Positions 1 through 6,108 are shown, counted from the first letter of the stretch. The stretch is DNA of 6,254 nucleotides from Methanoregula sp. (GCA_028705545.1 JAQWDG010000108.1:1-6254); one strand, 5' to 3'. Numbers and translations are program-made. The notes: generated by a model from the letters alone, not told the origin.

Positions 1-424
1 CCGCTTTTGCCGGCATCTCCGGCTGGGTGTAATGTTTCACACCCTTCTTTTTCGTAAGCCAGATGAGTTCGCCATCGCTGAACCCGAACGCGCTCATGGG
101 GAGGATCCGGATGTGCCCGGGAACTGCCGATACATTTGCCTCTTTCGGGACAAGGAGGTATTGGCCCTTGAGTGCGTGCCGGCCGGTATGCCCGGCCGCT
201 ATTCCTGCAAGTGCAGTGGCCGAGGGCTCCTCGTCAAACGAGACGGCCAGGGCAACAGTTTCCTTCTTTCCCCGTACATCCCGGGTGAGAAGAAACACCG
301 TGTCGCGTGTCGCGGGCGATGGTGCTTTCTGGCATTCCCAGCCATCGAACGGGCTGAAATGTGCGCGGATCTCCCTGTCTGCAAAGGTCTGCATGATGTC
401 CTGTGCTGATCCCATAGATATCAT
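1..424 (-). CDS. Hypothetical protein, 5' part only (runs off the window)
   Basis: I translated this - strand frame by hand. It is open without a stop from ATG 424-422 to the window edge and gives 141 residues, beginning MISMGSAQDIMQTF. I do not recognise the family. Visible features are a single Cys (about residue 31), a beta-like run DTVFLLTRDV (41-50), an acidic SFDEEP (62-67), a hydrophobic KGQYLLVP (87-94), then HIRILPMSAFGFSDGELIWL followed by the basic KKKGVKH. There is no signal peptide or membrane segment, so it is probably cytoplasmic. A second in-frame ATG at 415-413 (residue 4) is an alternative start. I prefer 424 because a TATA box lies at the distance expected for a leaderless transcript, and neither start has a Shine-Dalgarno motif. 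The gene is divergent from the importer operon and shares its 334-base spacer. A functional link is possible but not shown. The C-terminus is missing. Confidence 0.72.
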   Translation of the reverse strand, partial: MISMGSAQDIMQTFADREIRAHFSPFDGWECQKAPSPATRDTVFLLTRDVRGKKETVALAVSFDEEPSATALAGIAAGHTGRHALKGQYLLVPKEANVSAVPGHIRILPMSAFGFSDGELIWLTKKKGVKHYTQPEMPAKA

Positions 425-444
425 TTTGAAATAGCACCTGCACC

Positions 445-458
445 AATATAAATTTTGG
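445..458 (-). promoter_or_regulatory. Archaeal-type TATA box and BRE-like element for the - strand gene
   Basis: On the - strand the sequence reads CCAAAATTTATATT, an A-rich BRE-like stretch directly followed by the TATA-like octamer TTTATATT (452-445). Archaeal start sites usually lie roughly 25-30 bases past the start of the box. That places this one near 422-427, at the ATG of the divergent gene, so a leaderless mRNA is likely. This is motif reading only. Confidence 0.5.
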
Positions 459-479
459 TAATTTTATTTGATATTCTCT

Positions 480-650
480 GAAAGTAAATTTTTTTAAATT
501 AACTGGTTTTTACGATTTTTTCTTGGACAAATAAATTACGGGGGACGATTTTCATTATTTCCCAATTATCTTATAGATGGTTCAGACTCCTTTCGGATTA
601 TTGAGGAAAGTAAAAGCCAGGTGAAGTCCACTTGCAAGAGAGAAAGTAAA
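480..650 (+). repeat. Three dispersed copies of the 9-mer GAAAGTAAA
   Basis: Exact copies lie at 480-488, 606-614 and 642-650, all on the + strand. The last two start 36 bases apart, and the third ends three bases before the predicted operon TATA box, where an activator site or BRE would sit. Flanks are not conserved beyond the word, apart from a purine run before copies 2 and 3. The repetition is seen directly. A role as regulator binding sites is inference, and AT-rich composition makes chance matches easier. Confidence 0.45.
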
Positions 651-661
651 CAATTTATAAT
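644..661 (+). promoter_or_regulatory. Predicted promoter of the importer operon
   Basis: An A-rich stretch AAAGTAAACA, close to an archaeal BRE, precedes the TATA-like octamer TTTATAAT at 654-661. The expected start site is about 680-686, giving an untranslated leader of roughly 75 bases before ATG 759. Alternatives are a TTATAG at 571-576 and the T5A6 tract at 724-734. The latter would give an almost leaderless mRNA. The choice among the three rests on motif similarity alone. Confidence 0.45.
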
Positions 662-683
662 TTACTATTTTCAAATATTAAAA

Positions 684-693
684 AACAATTGTT
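684..693. promoter_or_regulatory. Perfect palindrome AACAATTGTT, candidate operator
   Basis: Ten bases are exactly self-complementary and lie where the operon transcript is predicted to start from the 654-661 box. A repressor bound here would block initiation. The palindrome itself is visible. It is short and lies in AT-rich DNA, so the operator role is tentative and no regulator is identified. Confidence 0.3.
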
Positions 694-758
694 AAATAAC
701 GCAGAGTTCGATTATTTACAGGATTTTTAAAAAACACGAAAAAGTCCCGGGGATTCCC

Positions 759-2399
759 ATGAAGATCACATTGCATATGCGAACGCACCGCACCGGTCTT
801 TTCTGTGTCCTGTGCGTATCATTCCTCCTGATATCCTGTTTCTTTTCCGGATGTACTACCAGTACGGCACCGAAAAATGCAACAATGACCCGGGTATCTG
901 TTTCTGACGTCATCATTCCTGTCGAGGATACCACTTCAATAACGTATACCAGCAGCATGCAGAAGGCCGGGACTCCTACTGGAATCATGGAAGGCCTTGT
1001 CATCAAGGACCGGGACGGAAAATTTGACCCTGCCCTTGCTGAGAGCTGGAATGTTTCTGATGATGCAAAAACCTGGACATTCCATTTGGCAAAAAATACC
1101 ACATGGAATGACGGTATTCCCTTTACCTGCGCCGATGTGAAATTCACCAACGATTACATGAAGAAAAACAATCTCACAATGGGCTACGTGTTAAAAGATG
1201 TCCAGTCCATTGACTGCCCTGACGACAACACTGCGGTCTTCCACTTAAAGACCTCTTACTCGTTTTTCCTTGACCAGATCTCGCGCCAGCCGGGGCTTTC
1301 CATCTCCCCAAAACACATCTGGGAAAATGTTACCGATCCACAACACTACCAGGACACGCAGTTTGTCGGGACCGGGCCTTTCGTATACGTACAAACCGCT
1401 CCGGGATATGTACAACTCAAACGCAACGACAACTATTATGGAAAAGTGCCCGAGGTAACAGGGATTGTTCTAAAAACCATATCCAATGCCGACAGCCAGG
1501 TACTGGCACTGAAAAACGGGGAGATCGATGTTGTAACTGACATCACCCCGACCGTTGCACAGAGCCTTGCCGGAGAAAAAAAAATTTCGGTCTATTCTAT
1601 TAACGACACCGGGGCATACGAGGTTGCATTCAACACGGCCCAGTACCCGGCCAACCTCTCTGCTTTCCGGCATGCTATGAGCCACGCGGTGGACCGGGAG
1701 ACCATCAGTTCAATCTTCGGTACCGGCCGCCCGACAAACACCACTTTTTTAATCACGGGTCTTGCCGGGAATTATGTAAACCCGGCCGATGTAGGAATGT
1801 ATGATTACAACCTGACCAAAGCGCAGGAGATGCTTGCAATTGCCGGCTTTACCAGGAACAGTGACGGAAAACTGATCGGCCCTGATGGCAAACCGGTTTC
1901 CATCACCATCCCGCTGGGTTCCAAGGGTGGTTCAGGCAACCAGAAAGTGATTGCTGTCCTCAAAAATGACTGGGGAAGCCTCGGAATCCCCATCACTACC
2001 GTTTCATATGACGACCAGACCCAGTACCGCAAAGCAGTCAACCAGTATCCGGTCTTTATCGATGCCTTCCCGGTTACACTCCATGACGATCCAGACGCAT
2101 TGGGCAATTTTGCGGTTACGCCCCTGCAGGAGACCAACTACTACAACTATAACAACAATGAGTACAACGCGCTTGTCGCGCAGCTCCGCAATACTACCGA
2201 TCGGGCTGATCTCATGAAGATCGGGTACCGGATGCAGGACATTCTCGCGCAGGATGTCCCGACCGTCCCCGCAGTTACTACCGATACCCTTGTCGCGTAC
2301 CGGAACGATCGTTTCACCGGCTGGGACGTTGGCCCGGGCTTCCACAGTATCACCGACCCCAGGGTTCTTGAAAACCTGACCCCCGTTCAGGCATCATAA
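759..2399 (+). CDS. ABC transporter solute-binding lipoprotein, family 5 (peptide/nickel type)
   Basis: The 546-residue protein starts with a basic n-region, a hydrophobic core (about 14-29) and lipobox FSGC ending at Cys32. The mature form is probably lipid-anchored outside the membrane. The SBP_bac_5 pattern is clear: GIMEGLV (75-81), PALAESWNVSDDAKTWTFHL (91-110), WNDGIPFTCADVKF (116-129), GTGPFVY (204-210), RNDNYYG (222-228), KNGEIDVV (252-259), FRHAMSHAVDR (303-313) and the C-terminal ILAQDVPTVPAVTTDTLVAYR. Length fits DppA/OppA/NikA proteins. It should bind the solute and deliver it to the permeases downstream. The segment corresponding to the usual W..DYPDP region reads DAFPVTLHDDPDALGNF (435-451), with no Trp and a His at 442, so peptide binding is not assured. 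Mature Cys124 and Cys153 are also present. Start ATG 759 has a weak GGGGAT at 749-754. Met7 (777) is an alternative that keeps the signal peptide. An A9 tract lies at 1576-1584. Confidence 0.93.
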   Translation: MKITLHMRTHRTGLFCVLCVSFLLISCFFSGCTTSTAPKNATMTRVSVSDVIIPVEDTTSITYTSSMQKAGTPTGIMEGLVIKDRDGKFDPALAESWNVSDDAKTWTFHLAKNTTWNDGIPFTCADVKFTNDYMKKNNLTMGYVLKDVQSIDCPDDNTAVFHLKTSYSFFLDQISRQPGLSISPKHIWENVTDPQHYQDTQFVGTGPFVYVQTAPGYVQLKRNDNYYGKVPEVTGIVLKTISNADSQVLALKNGEIDVVTDITPTVAQSLAGEKKISVYSINDTGAYEVAFNTAQYPANLSAFRHAMSHAVDRETISSIFGTGRPTNTTFLITGLAGNYVNPADVGMYDYNLTKAQEMLAIAGFTRNSDGKLIGPDGKPVSITIPLGSKGGSGNQKVIAVLKNDWGSLGIPITTVSYDDQTQYRKAVNQYPVFIDAFPVTLHDDPDALGNFAVTPLQETNYYNYNNNEYNALVAQLRNTTDRADLMKIGYRMQDILAQDVPTVPAVTTDTLVAYRNDRFTGWDVGPGFHSITDPRVLENLTPVQAS

Positions 2400-2405
2400 T
2401 TTTTT
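2400..2405 (+). terminator. Oligo-T run directly after the binding-protein stop codon
   Basis: Six T residues immediately follow the TAA at 2397-2399. Archaeal RNA polymerase can terminate at runs of about five or more T without a hairpin. Partial termination here would leave more mRNA for the binding protein than for the membrane parts. No hairpin is visible upstream, and the following genes clearly belong to the same system, so any termination would be incomplete. Confidence 0.3.
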
Positions 2406-2418
2406 AAAAGGAAACACG

Positions 2419-2544
2419 ATGCAGCTGAACGCGTCGCTTCTTTGGAAACCAGAAATTTCACCGGTTGTCCGCATATCCGGCTGTTCTGTCAGACGGTACT
2501 GGAAGAATCGCCTATCCTGCAGATCAGTTTGGAGAATCCTATGA
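2419..2544 (+). CDS. Possible small ORF, 41 aa, coupled to the permease start
   Basis: ATG 2419 opens a 41-codon frame that fills most of the gap between the binding protein and the first permease. It has an AAGGA motif (2408-2412) six bases upstream. Its TGA (2542-2544) overlaps the permease ATG (2541-2543) as ATGA, the arrangement used for translational coupling. The product begins MQLNASLLWKPEISPVV and ends SCRSVWRIL. It is basic (six Arg, two Lys), with three Trp and two Cys, and has no membrane segment or known motif. It could be a real microprotein, a coupling ORF whose translation matters more than its product, or chance. AGA, ATA and CTA codons make it look less typical than its neighbours, and the overlapping frame is also open. 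I do not recognise it. Confidence 0.33.
   Translation: MQLNASLLWKPEISPVVRISGCSVRRYWKNRLSCRSVWRIL
2531..2535 (+). promoter_or_regulatory. Shine-Dalgarno GGAGA that fixes the first permease start
   Basis: GGAGA lies five bases before ATG 2541, good spacing for an archaeal or bacterial ribosome site. The frame is open further upstream to a TTG at 2442, but those 33 codons contain no ATG and do not resemble a permease N-terminus. This site therefore supports 2541 as the start. Confidence 0.7.
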
Positions 2545-3524
2545 TCAGCGGGAAGTATCTCCTGCAGCGCCTCTGTTACAGCGGCGCCTCGTTTATCGTC
2601 TGCCTCACTATCACATTTTTTCTCCTCCATCTGATGCCCGGGGATTACATCTCCAACTATCTTCTCTCGCTCTCCAACACGCTCCCCAAAGAGATCGTTG
2701 ATCAGTTCCGTGAACAGTTCGGCCTCAACCTCCCGCTTACCCAGCAGTATGTCCTATATCTTGGAAACATCCTTCACGGTCAGTGGGGGTACTCCTATGC
2801 GTACGGCCAGCCGGTCCTCTCCATGATTTTCGGAAAACTCTGCTGGTCACTGGTGCTGCTCGTGCCGGCAACAATTCTCGGGATACTTATCGGGACGGTT
2901 ATCGGTGCGTGGTCCGGCTGGAAATCCGGAGGGAAAAAAGACTTTGCCGTCTTCAATGTCATGATCGTGATCCGGGCAATTCCCGAATTCTGGTGGGCGA
3001 TCATGGCGGTCATGATCTTTGCCTTTTATCTCCAGTGGTTCCCGCTGGGCGGGTATGCGAGCATAAGTGTCCTCTCCACGGGCCTCGACTTCTTCGATGT
3101 CCTCCACCATGCCCTCCTTCCCATCATTCTTATGACGTTCTTTATCGCCACTGGCAATTACTACGTGATGCGCAACTCCATGATCGCAGTCATTGGGGAG
3201 GACTACATCACTACCGCACGGGCAAAAGGGCTTGATGAGCGAACCATTCTCTGGCGTCATGCCTTGAAAAACGCCCTCCTTCCCATGGTCACCATCACCA
3301 CGTTCCAGTGTGCTGGGATCATCATGGGAAATATCTTTATCGAGACCGTTTTTTCCTGGCCGGGTATCGGGTACCTTACCACCCAGGCCCTTACGAACCG
3401 CGACCTGCCGCTCCTTGAAGGGATCTTCCTTTTAGATTCCCTCATTACGATCGGGGCGATGCTGGTTGCCGACATCCTTTCATCGGCAATCGATCCACGG
3501 ATCAGGATGGGTACCGATGAGTAG
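2541..3524 (+). CDS. ABC transporter permease, DppB/OppB/NikB type
   Basis: This 327-residue inner subunit forms half of the translocation channel. The N-terminus MISGKYLLQRL leads into a first membrane segment (about 11-31) followed by LMPGD, typical of DppB. The outside loop contains FREQFGLNLPLTQQYVLYLGNILHGQWGYSY, a variant of the family's LGL..P...QY..WL...L.GDLG.S pattern. Further membrane segments lie at about 102-124, 142-165, 189-206, 252-272 and 296-316. The EAA-type coupling loop that docks on the ATPases is TTARAKGLDERTILWRHALKNALLP (224-248), followed by FIETVFSWPGIGYL (266-279), a family hallmark. Six segments and this length are usual. Start ATG 2541 is chosen over an upstream TTG because of the GGAGA site and the fit of the N-terminus. 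The gene ends eight bases inside the next permease. Confidence 0.93.
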   Translation: MISGKYLLQRLCYSGASFIVCLTITFFLLHLMPGDYISNYLLSLSNTLPKEIVDQFREQFGLNLPLTQQYVLYLGNILHGQWGYSYAYGQPVLSMIFGKLCWSLVLLVPATILGILIGTVIGAWSGWKSGGKKDFAVFNVMIVIRAIPEFWWAIMAVMIFAFYLQWFPLGGYASISVLSTGLDFFDVLHHALLPIILMTFFIATGNYYVMRNSMIAVIGEDYITTARAKGLDERTILWRHALKNALLPMVTITTFQCAGIIMGNIFIETVFSWPGIGYLTTQALTNRDLPLLEGIFLLDSLITIGAMLVADILSSAIDPRIRMGTDE

Positions 3525-4338
3525 GAAGATCATTCTCCGGGTGAGTATTGCAATCCTCGGCATTTTTATTGCAATTGCCCTTGCCGCCCCGCTTCTTGCC
3601 CCGGCCGGCCCGTACGCTATTACCGGCAAACCCCTCCAGGCCCCGGATGCCGATCACCTGTTCGGGACAAACGAAGTCGGGCAGGACATCTTTGCCCAGC
3701 TTGTGTACGGGGCACGCATCACGCTTCTCTTTGGTTTCTGCTCGGCCCTGCTTGCCGTAGTAATCAGTACGAGCGTCGGGATTATTATCGGGTATTATGG
3801 CGGTATTGTCGATGAAATTGTGTGCAGGGCCATTGACGTGGTCATGCCAATTCCGATGTTTGTTCTTTTAATCGTCCTTACTACGTTTTTTTCCCCGGGA
3901 GTCCTCCAGGTCAGCCTGCTTATGGGCCTTTTGGGCAGCGTCCATGGCATTCGGATCATGCGTTCGCAGGTACTTTCGGTTGCCCGGACCAGTTTCGTAG
4001 AGGGGGCAAAAGCAATCGGTGCCTCGGATTTCCATGTCATGTTCCGACACATCCTCCCCAATGTCATGCCTCTTGTCATGGTAAAATTCGTCACTACCTC
4101 CCAGCATATGCTTGTCATGGGCGTCGGTTTAAGTTTCATCGGGATGTGGGATACTTCGACTGTTGACTGGGGGACGATGATCCAGAATGCGTACTCTGGC
4201 GGCGGTGTTGCCCTGGGACTCTGGTGGTGGATCCTGCCGCCCGGTATTGCGGTTGTCGGCATTTCTCTTGCCCTTGCACTGATCGGGTATAGTTTCGAGG
4301 AGAAATTCAACCCCCGGGTAGGTGTGAACCGGATATGA
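3517..4338 (+). CDS. ABC transporter permease, DppC/OppC/NikC type
   Basis: The second channel subunit has 273 residues. The first membrane segment (about 6-28) is followed by the DppC hallmark HLFGTNEVGQDIFAQLVYGA (47-66), equivalent to the common H.FGTD..GRD....L.YGAR. Other membrane segments are at about 68-92, 106-125, 127-147, 185-207 and 236-258. The EAA loop is ARTSFVEGAKAIGASDFHVM (156-175), continuing into FRHILPNVMPLV, and contacts an ATPase. GLSFIGMWDTSTVDWGTMI (204-222) matches the conserved LSFLGLG......WG.ML region. ATG 3517 overlaps the previous gene by eight bases and has AGGATGGG (3504-3511) upstream. The frame is open back to TTG 3466, but that extension encodes no plausible family sequence. 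At 273 residues the protein is slightly shorter than many DppC proteins, mainly through a short N-terminus. A T7 run lies at 3886-3892. Confidence 0.93.
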   Translation: MSRKIILRVSIAILGIFIAIALAAPLLAPAGPYAITGKPLQAPDADHLFGTNEVGQDIFAQLVYGARITLLFGFCSALLAVVISTSVGIIIGYYGGIVDEIVCRAIDVVMPIPMFVLLIVLTTFFSPGVLQVSLLMGLLGSVHGIRIMRSQVLSVARTSFVEGAKAIGASDFHVMFRHILPNVMPLVMVKFVTTSQHMLVMGVGLSFIGMWDTSTVDWGTMIQNAYSGGGVALGLWWWILPPGIAVVGISLALALIGYSFEEKFNPRVGVNRI

Positions 4339-5327
4339 GTGAAACAAAGGGGGGTGTGGCAGGGGTGCAGGAGCAAACACGGAGTGTCAGGGAACTTATC
4401 TGTATCAGCGGCCTCAAAGTTATCTTTTCCAGCCGGTCCGGCCCGGTCCGGGCAGTCGACAGCGTGGATCTTGCCATCCGCGAAGGTGAGAGGATCGGCC
4501 TGATTGGGGAATCCGGGAGTGGCAAGACCGTAACCGGTATGGCAATCCTTGGTCTTTTGCCGGTCAATGCAGTAATCATCGGGAAGATCCGGTACGGGGA
4601 CTATGACCTTCTGACAGCGCCGGATCGCACACTCCAGCAGATCCGGGGAAACGAGATAGCGATGATCTCGCAGAACTCAGGCAGTTCCCTCAACCCGGTG
4701 ATGAAGATCGGCGACCAGGTTGCCGAACCGCTCGTGATACACCGCATATGTTCTGTACCGGATGCACACAGGGAAGCAATCCGGATATTAGCGGAACTGG
4801 GCTTTGATGACCCCGAACAGGCAGCGACCCGATATCCCCATGAATTTTCCGGGGGTATGCGGGAACGCATCCTTATCGCGATCGCCCTTGTCTGCCGCCC
4901 GCATCTTATCGTCGCGGATGAACCGACCGCGGGACTGGACGCACAGGTCCGGGCACGGATCCTCAAACTGATAACATCACAGATATCCGGCAACCGCACG
5001 CTCTTTCTCATCACCCACGATCTCGGTGCCGCTTCATATCTCTGCGACCGTATCGCAGTGATGTATGCCGGCGAGATCGTGGAATGCGGGCCGGCAAAAG
5101 ATGTGCTTTCCCTGCCCCTTCACCCATACACACAGGGCCTGATTGCATCGCTCCCGTCTGCCGGCCTTCACCCGATTCCGGGCATGAGCCCGTCACCTGC
5201 CAGCCTGCCACGGGGCTGCCGGTTTTGCGAACGCTGCCCGGCAGTACTTGACCGGTGCGACTGCGATCACCCGGAACTTGTTTTCACCGAAAGCGGGAGG
5301 CAGGTCAGGTGTTTCCATTATGATTGA
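4335..5327 (+). CDS. ABC transporter ATP-binding protein, DppD/OppD type with Cys-rich tail
   Basis: This 330-residue cytoplasmic ATPase powers the importer. Motifs in order: Walker A GESGSGKT (58-65), Q-loop Q113 in MISQNSGSSLNP, signature FSGGMRER (171-178), Walker B LIVADE (191-196), D-loop PTAGLD (197-202) and switch His228 in ITHDL. The oligopeptide/dipeptide C-terminal domain follows HPYTQGLIASLP (263-274). Its tail holds cysteines at 295, 298, 301, 308, 310 and 326. The family usually has four (here 295, 301, 308, 326), which in a solved bacterial DppD hold a 4Fe-4S cluster. The signature has Glu177 where Gln is usual, and the Q-loop is followed by Asn rather than Asp. The ATG overlaps the DppC-type stop by four bases (ATGA), with AGGTG at 4320-4324. 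About 19 residues precede the usual domain start, so an internal GTG start (4356 or 4365) is possible but less likely. Confidence 0.92.
   Translation: MSETKGGVAGVQEQTRSVRELICISGLKVIFSSRSGPVRAVDSVDLAIREGERIGLIGESGSGKTVTGMAILGLLPVNAVIIGKIRYGDYDLLTAPDRTLQQIRGNEIAMISQNSGSSLNPVMKIGDQVAEPLVIHRICSVPDAHREAIRILAELGFDDPEQAATRYPHEFSGGMRERILIAIALVCRPHLIVADEPTAGLDAQVRARILKLITSQISGNRTLFLITHDLGAASYLCDRIAVMYAGEIVECGPAKDVLSLPLHPYTQGLIASLPSAGLHPIPGMSPSPASLPRGCRFCERCPAVLDRCDCDHPELVFTESGRQVRCFHYD
5307..5311 (+). promoter_or_regulatory. Shine-Dalgarno AGGTG that fixes the second ATPase start
   Basis: AGGTG, complementary to the core of the archaeal 16S 3' end, lies eight bases before ATG 5320 inside the end of the previous gene. 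The frame continues upstream to TTG 5248, but that segment is antisense to no feature and merely shadows the Cys-rich tail of the preceding ATPase. The family N-terminus MIELEGVSKVY also begins at 5320. Confidence 0.65.
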
Positions 5328-6108
5328 GCTTGAAGGAGTCTCAAAGGTTTATTCGCAGGGTTTTATCCGTCGGGAACAGACCGTTGCCGTTGACAATGTA
5401 ACACTCTCGATAAAAAAAGGGGAGTCCCTCGGGCTTGTCGGCGAGAGTGGGAGCGGAAAATCCACTCTCGGACGGCTCGCGCTCAGGCTGATTGAACCAA
5501 CCAACGGAACGGTCCGGTTCGACGGGTTGGATCTCTCTTGCCTCTCCCGTTCGGAGTTGCGACGTACCCGGCCCCGGATGCAGATCGTATTCCAGGACCC
5601 GGATACTGCGCTCGATCCGAGAATAACGGTGAAAGACTGTATCGCAGAACCCATGAAAGTCTGGCATCTTGCCATGCCTGTGGAGCAGAAGAGGCTGGTT
5701 GTCGAATTAATGGATCTTGTGGGGCTACAGCCGGATTTGATCGGCCGTTATCCGTTTGAATTATCCGGAGGCCAGAAGCAGAGGGTGGCCCTTGCACGGC
5801 TCCTCGCATTAAAACCGGATTTTATTGTTGCCGATGAACCCACCGCAGCGCTCGATCTTTCCGTGCAGGCACAGATTCTTACCCTGATAAAAAAAATTCA
5901 GAGATCGACCGGTCTTACGCTTCTCTTTATCTCTCACGACCTCCAGGTGATCGGGCAGATGAGCGATACCGTGGCGGTAATGCACAAAGGAAAGATTGTT
6001 GAAGAGGGAAGGACGTGCGATGTCCTGGATAATCCCAAAGATTCCTATACCCGCCACCTGGTCGAAGCGGCGTACGAAAGCAGTGCGTGGATGGGAAAAA
6101 ACCGGTAA
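5320..6108 (+). CDS. ABC transporter ATP-binding protein, DppF/OppF/NikE type (short form)
   Basis: This is the second, different ATPase of the pair, 262 residues from ATG 5320. Motifs: Walker A GESGSGKS (41-48), Q-loop Q92 in IVFQDPDTALDP, signature LSGGQKQR (148-155), Walker B FIVADE (168-173), D-loop PTAALD (174-179) and switch His206 in ISHDL. All key residues are canonical. The protein stops soon after NPKDSYTRHLVEAA (238-251) and has no C-terminal oligopeptide/dipeptide domain and no Cys cluster. DppF and OppF are usually around 320 residues, so the length is closer to NikE. This mildly favours a nickel-type or reduced system but does not set the substrate. It overlaps the preceding gene by eight bases, and its TAA at 6106-6108 ends the operon. 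A-runs lie at 5412-5418 (A7) and 5889-5896 (A8). Confidence 0.93.
   Translation: MIELEGVSKVYSQGFIRREQTVAVDNVTLSIKKGESLGLVGESGSGKSTLGRLALRLIEPTNGTVRFDGLDLSCLSRSELRRTRPRMQIVFQDPDTALDPRITVKDCIAEPMKVWHLAMPVEQKRLVVELMDLVGLQPDLIGRYPFELSGGQKQRVALARLLALKPDFIVADEPTAALDLSVQAQILTLIKKIQRSTGLTLLFISHDLQVIGQMSDTVAVMHKGKIVEEGRTCDVLDNPKDSYTRHLVEAAYESSAWMGKNR

Larger units (their letters stand above)
425..758. other. Divergent intergenic regulatory region (334 bases)
   Basis: This is a strongly AT-rich spacer between the two divergent genes. I see no credible protein gene or RNA gene in it. It contains a TATA-like box for the - strand gene (445-452), one for the operon (654-661), three copies of GAAAGTAAA (480-488, 606-614, 642-650), an exact palindrome AACAATTGTT (684-693) and a smaller palindrome CTTGCAAG (631-638). 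A T5A6 tract at 724-734 could be a second, closer TATA-like element for the binding-protein gene. I saw no NikR-type GTATGA half-site. The length and motif content fit a shared control region. Confidence 0.6.

Noticed and set aside
32..434. Two overlapping + strand open frames of about 125 codons
   Set aside because: They lie opposite the - strand frame that stays open to the window edge, has a TATA box and reads as a more normal protein. The + strand products are rich in Arg, Cys and Pro, as in shadow frames.
577..624. 15-codon ORF in the divergent spacer
   Set aside because: It is very short, has no clear ribosome site, and probably lies upstream of the main predicted start site. Such frames are expected by chance.
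425..758. NikR operator (GTATGA with TCATAC) that would mark a nickel system
   Set aside because: I found no GTATGA half-site in the spacer, so nickel control by NikR is not supported.
2442..2540. N-terminal extension of the first permease from TTG 2442
   Set aside because: It contains no ATG and does not look like a permease N-terminus. A strong GGAGA site precedes ATG 2541.
3466..3516. N-terminal extension of the second permease from TTG 3466
   Set aside because: This would overlap the previous gene by 59 bases and adds non-family sequence. ATG 3517 gives the usual short overlap with a ribosome site.
3795..4376. Long - strand open frame of 193 codons opposite the second permease
   Set aside because: The opposite strand encodes a clear DppC-type protein with all family motifs. 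This is an antisense shadow.
5248..5319. N-terminal extension of the second ATPase from TTG 5248
   Set aside because: The domain begins at MIELEGVSKVY (5320), preceded by AGGTG. The extension only shadows the end of the preceding gene.
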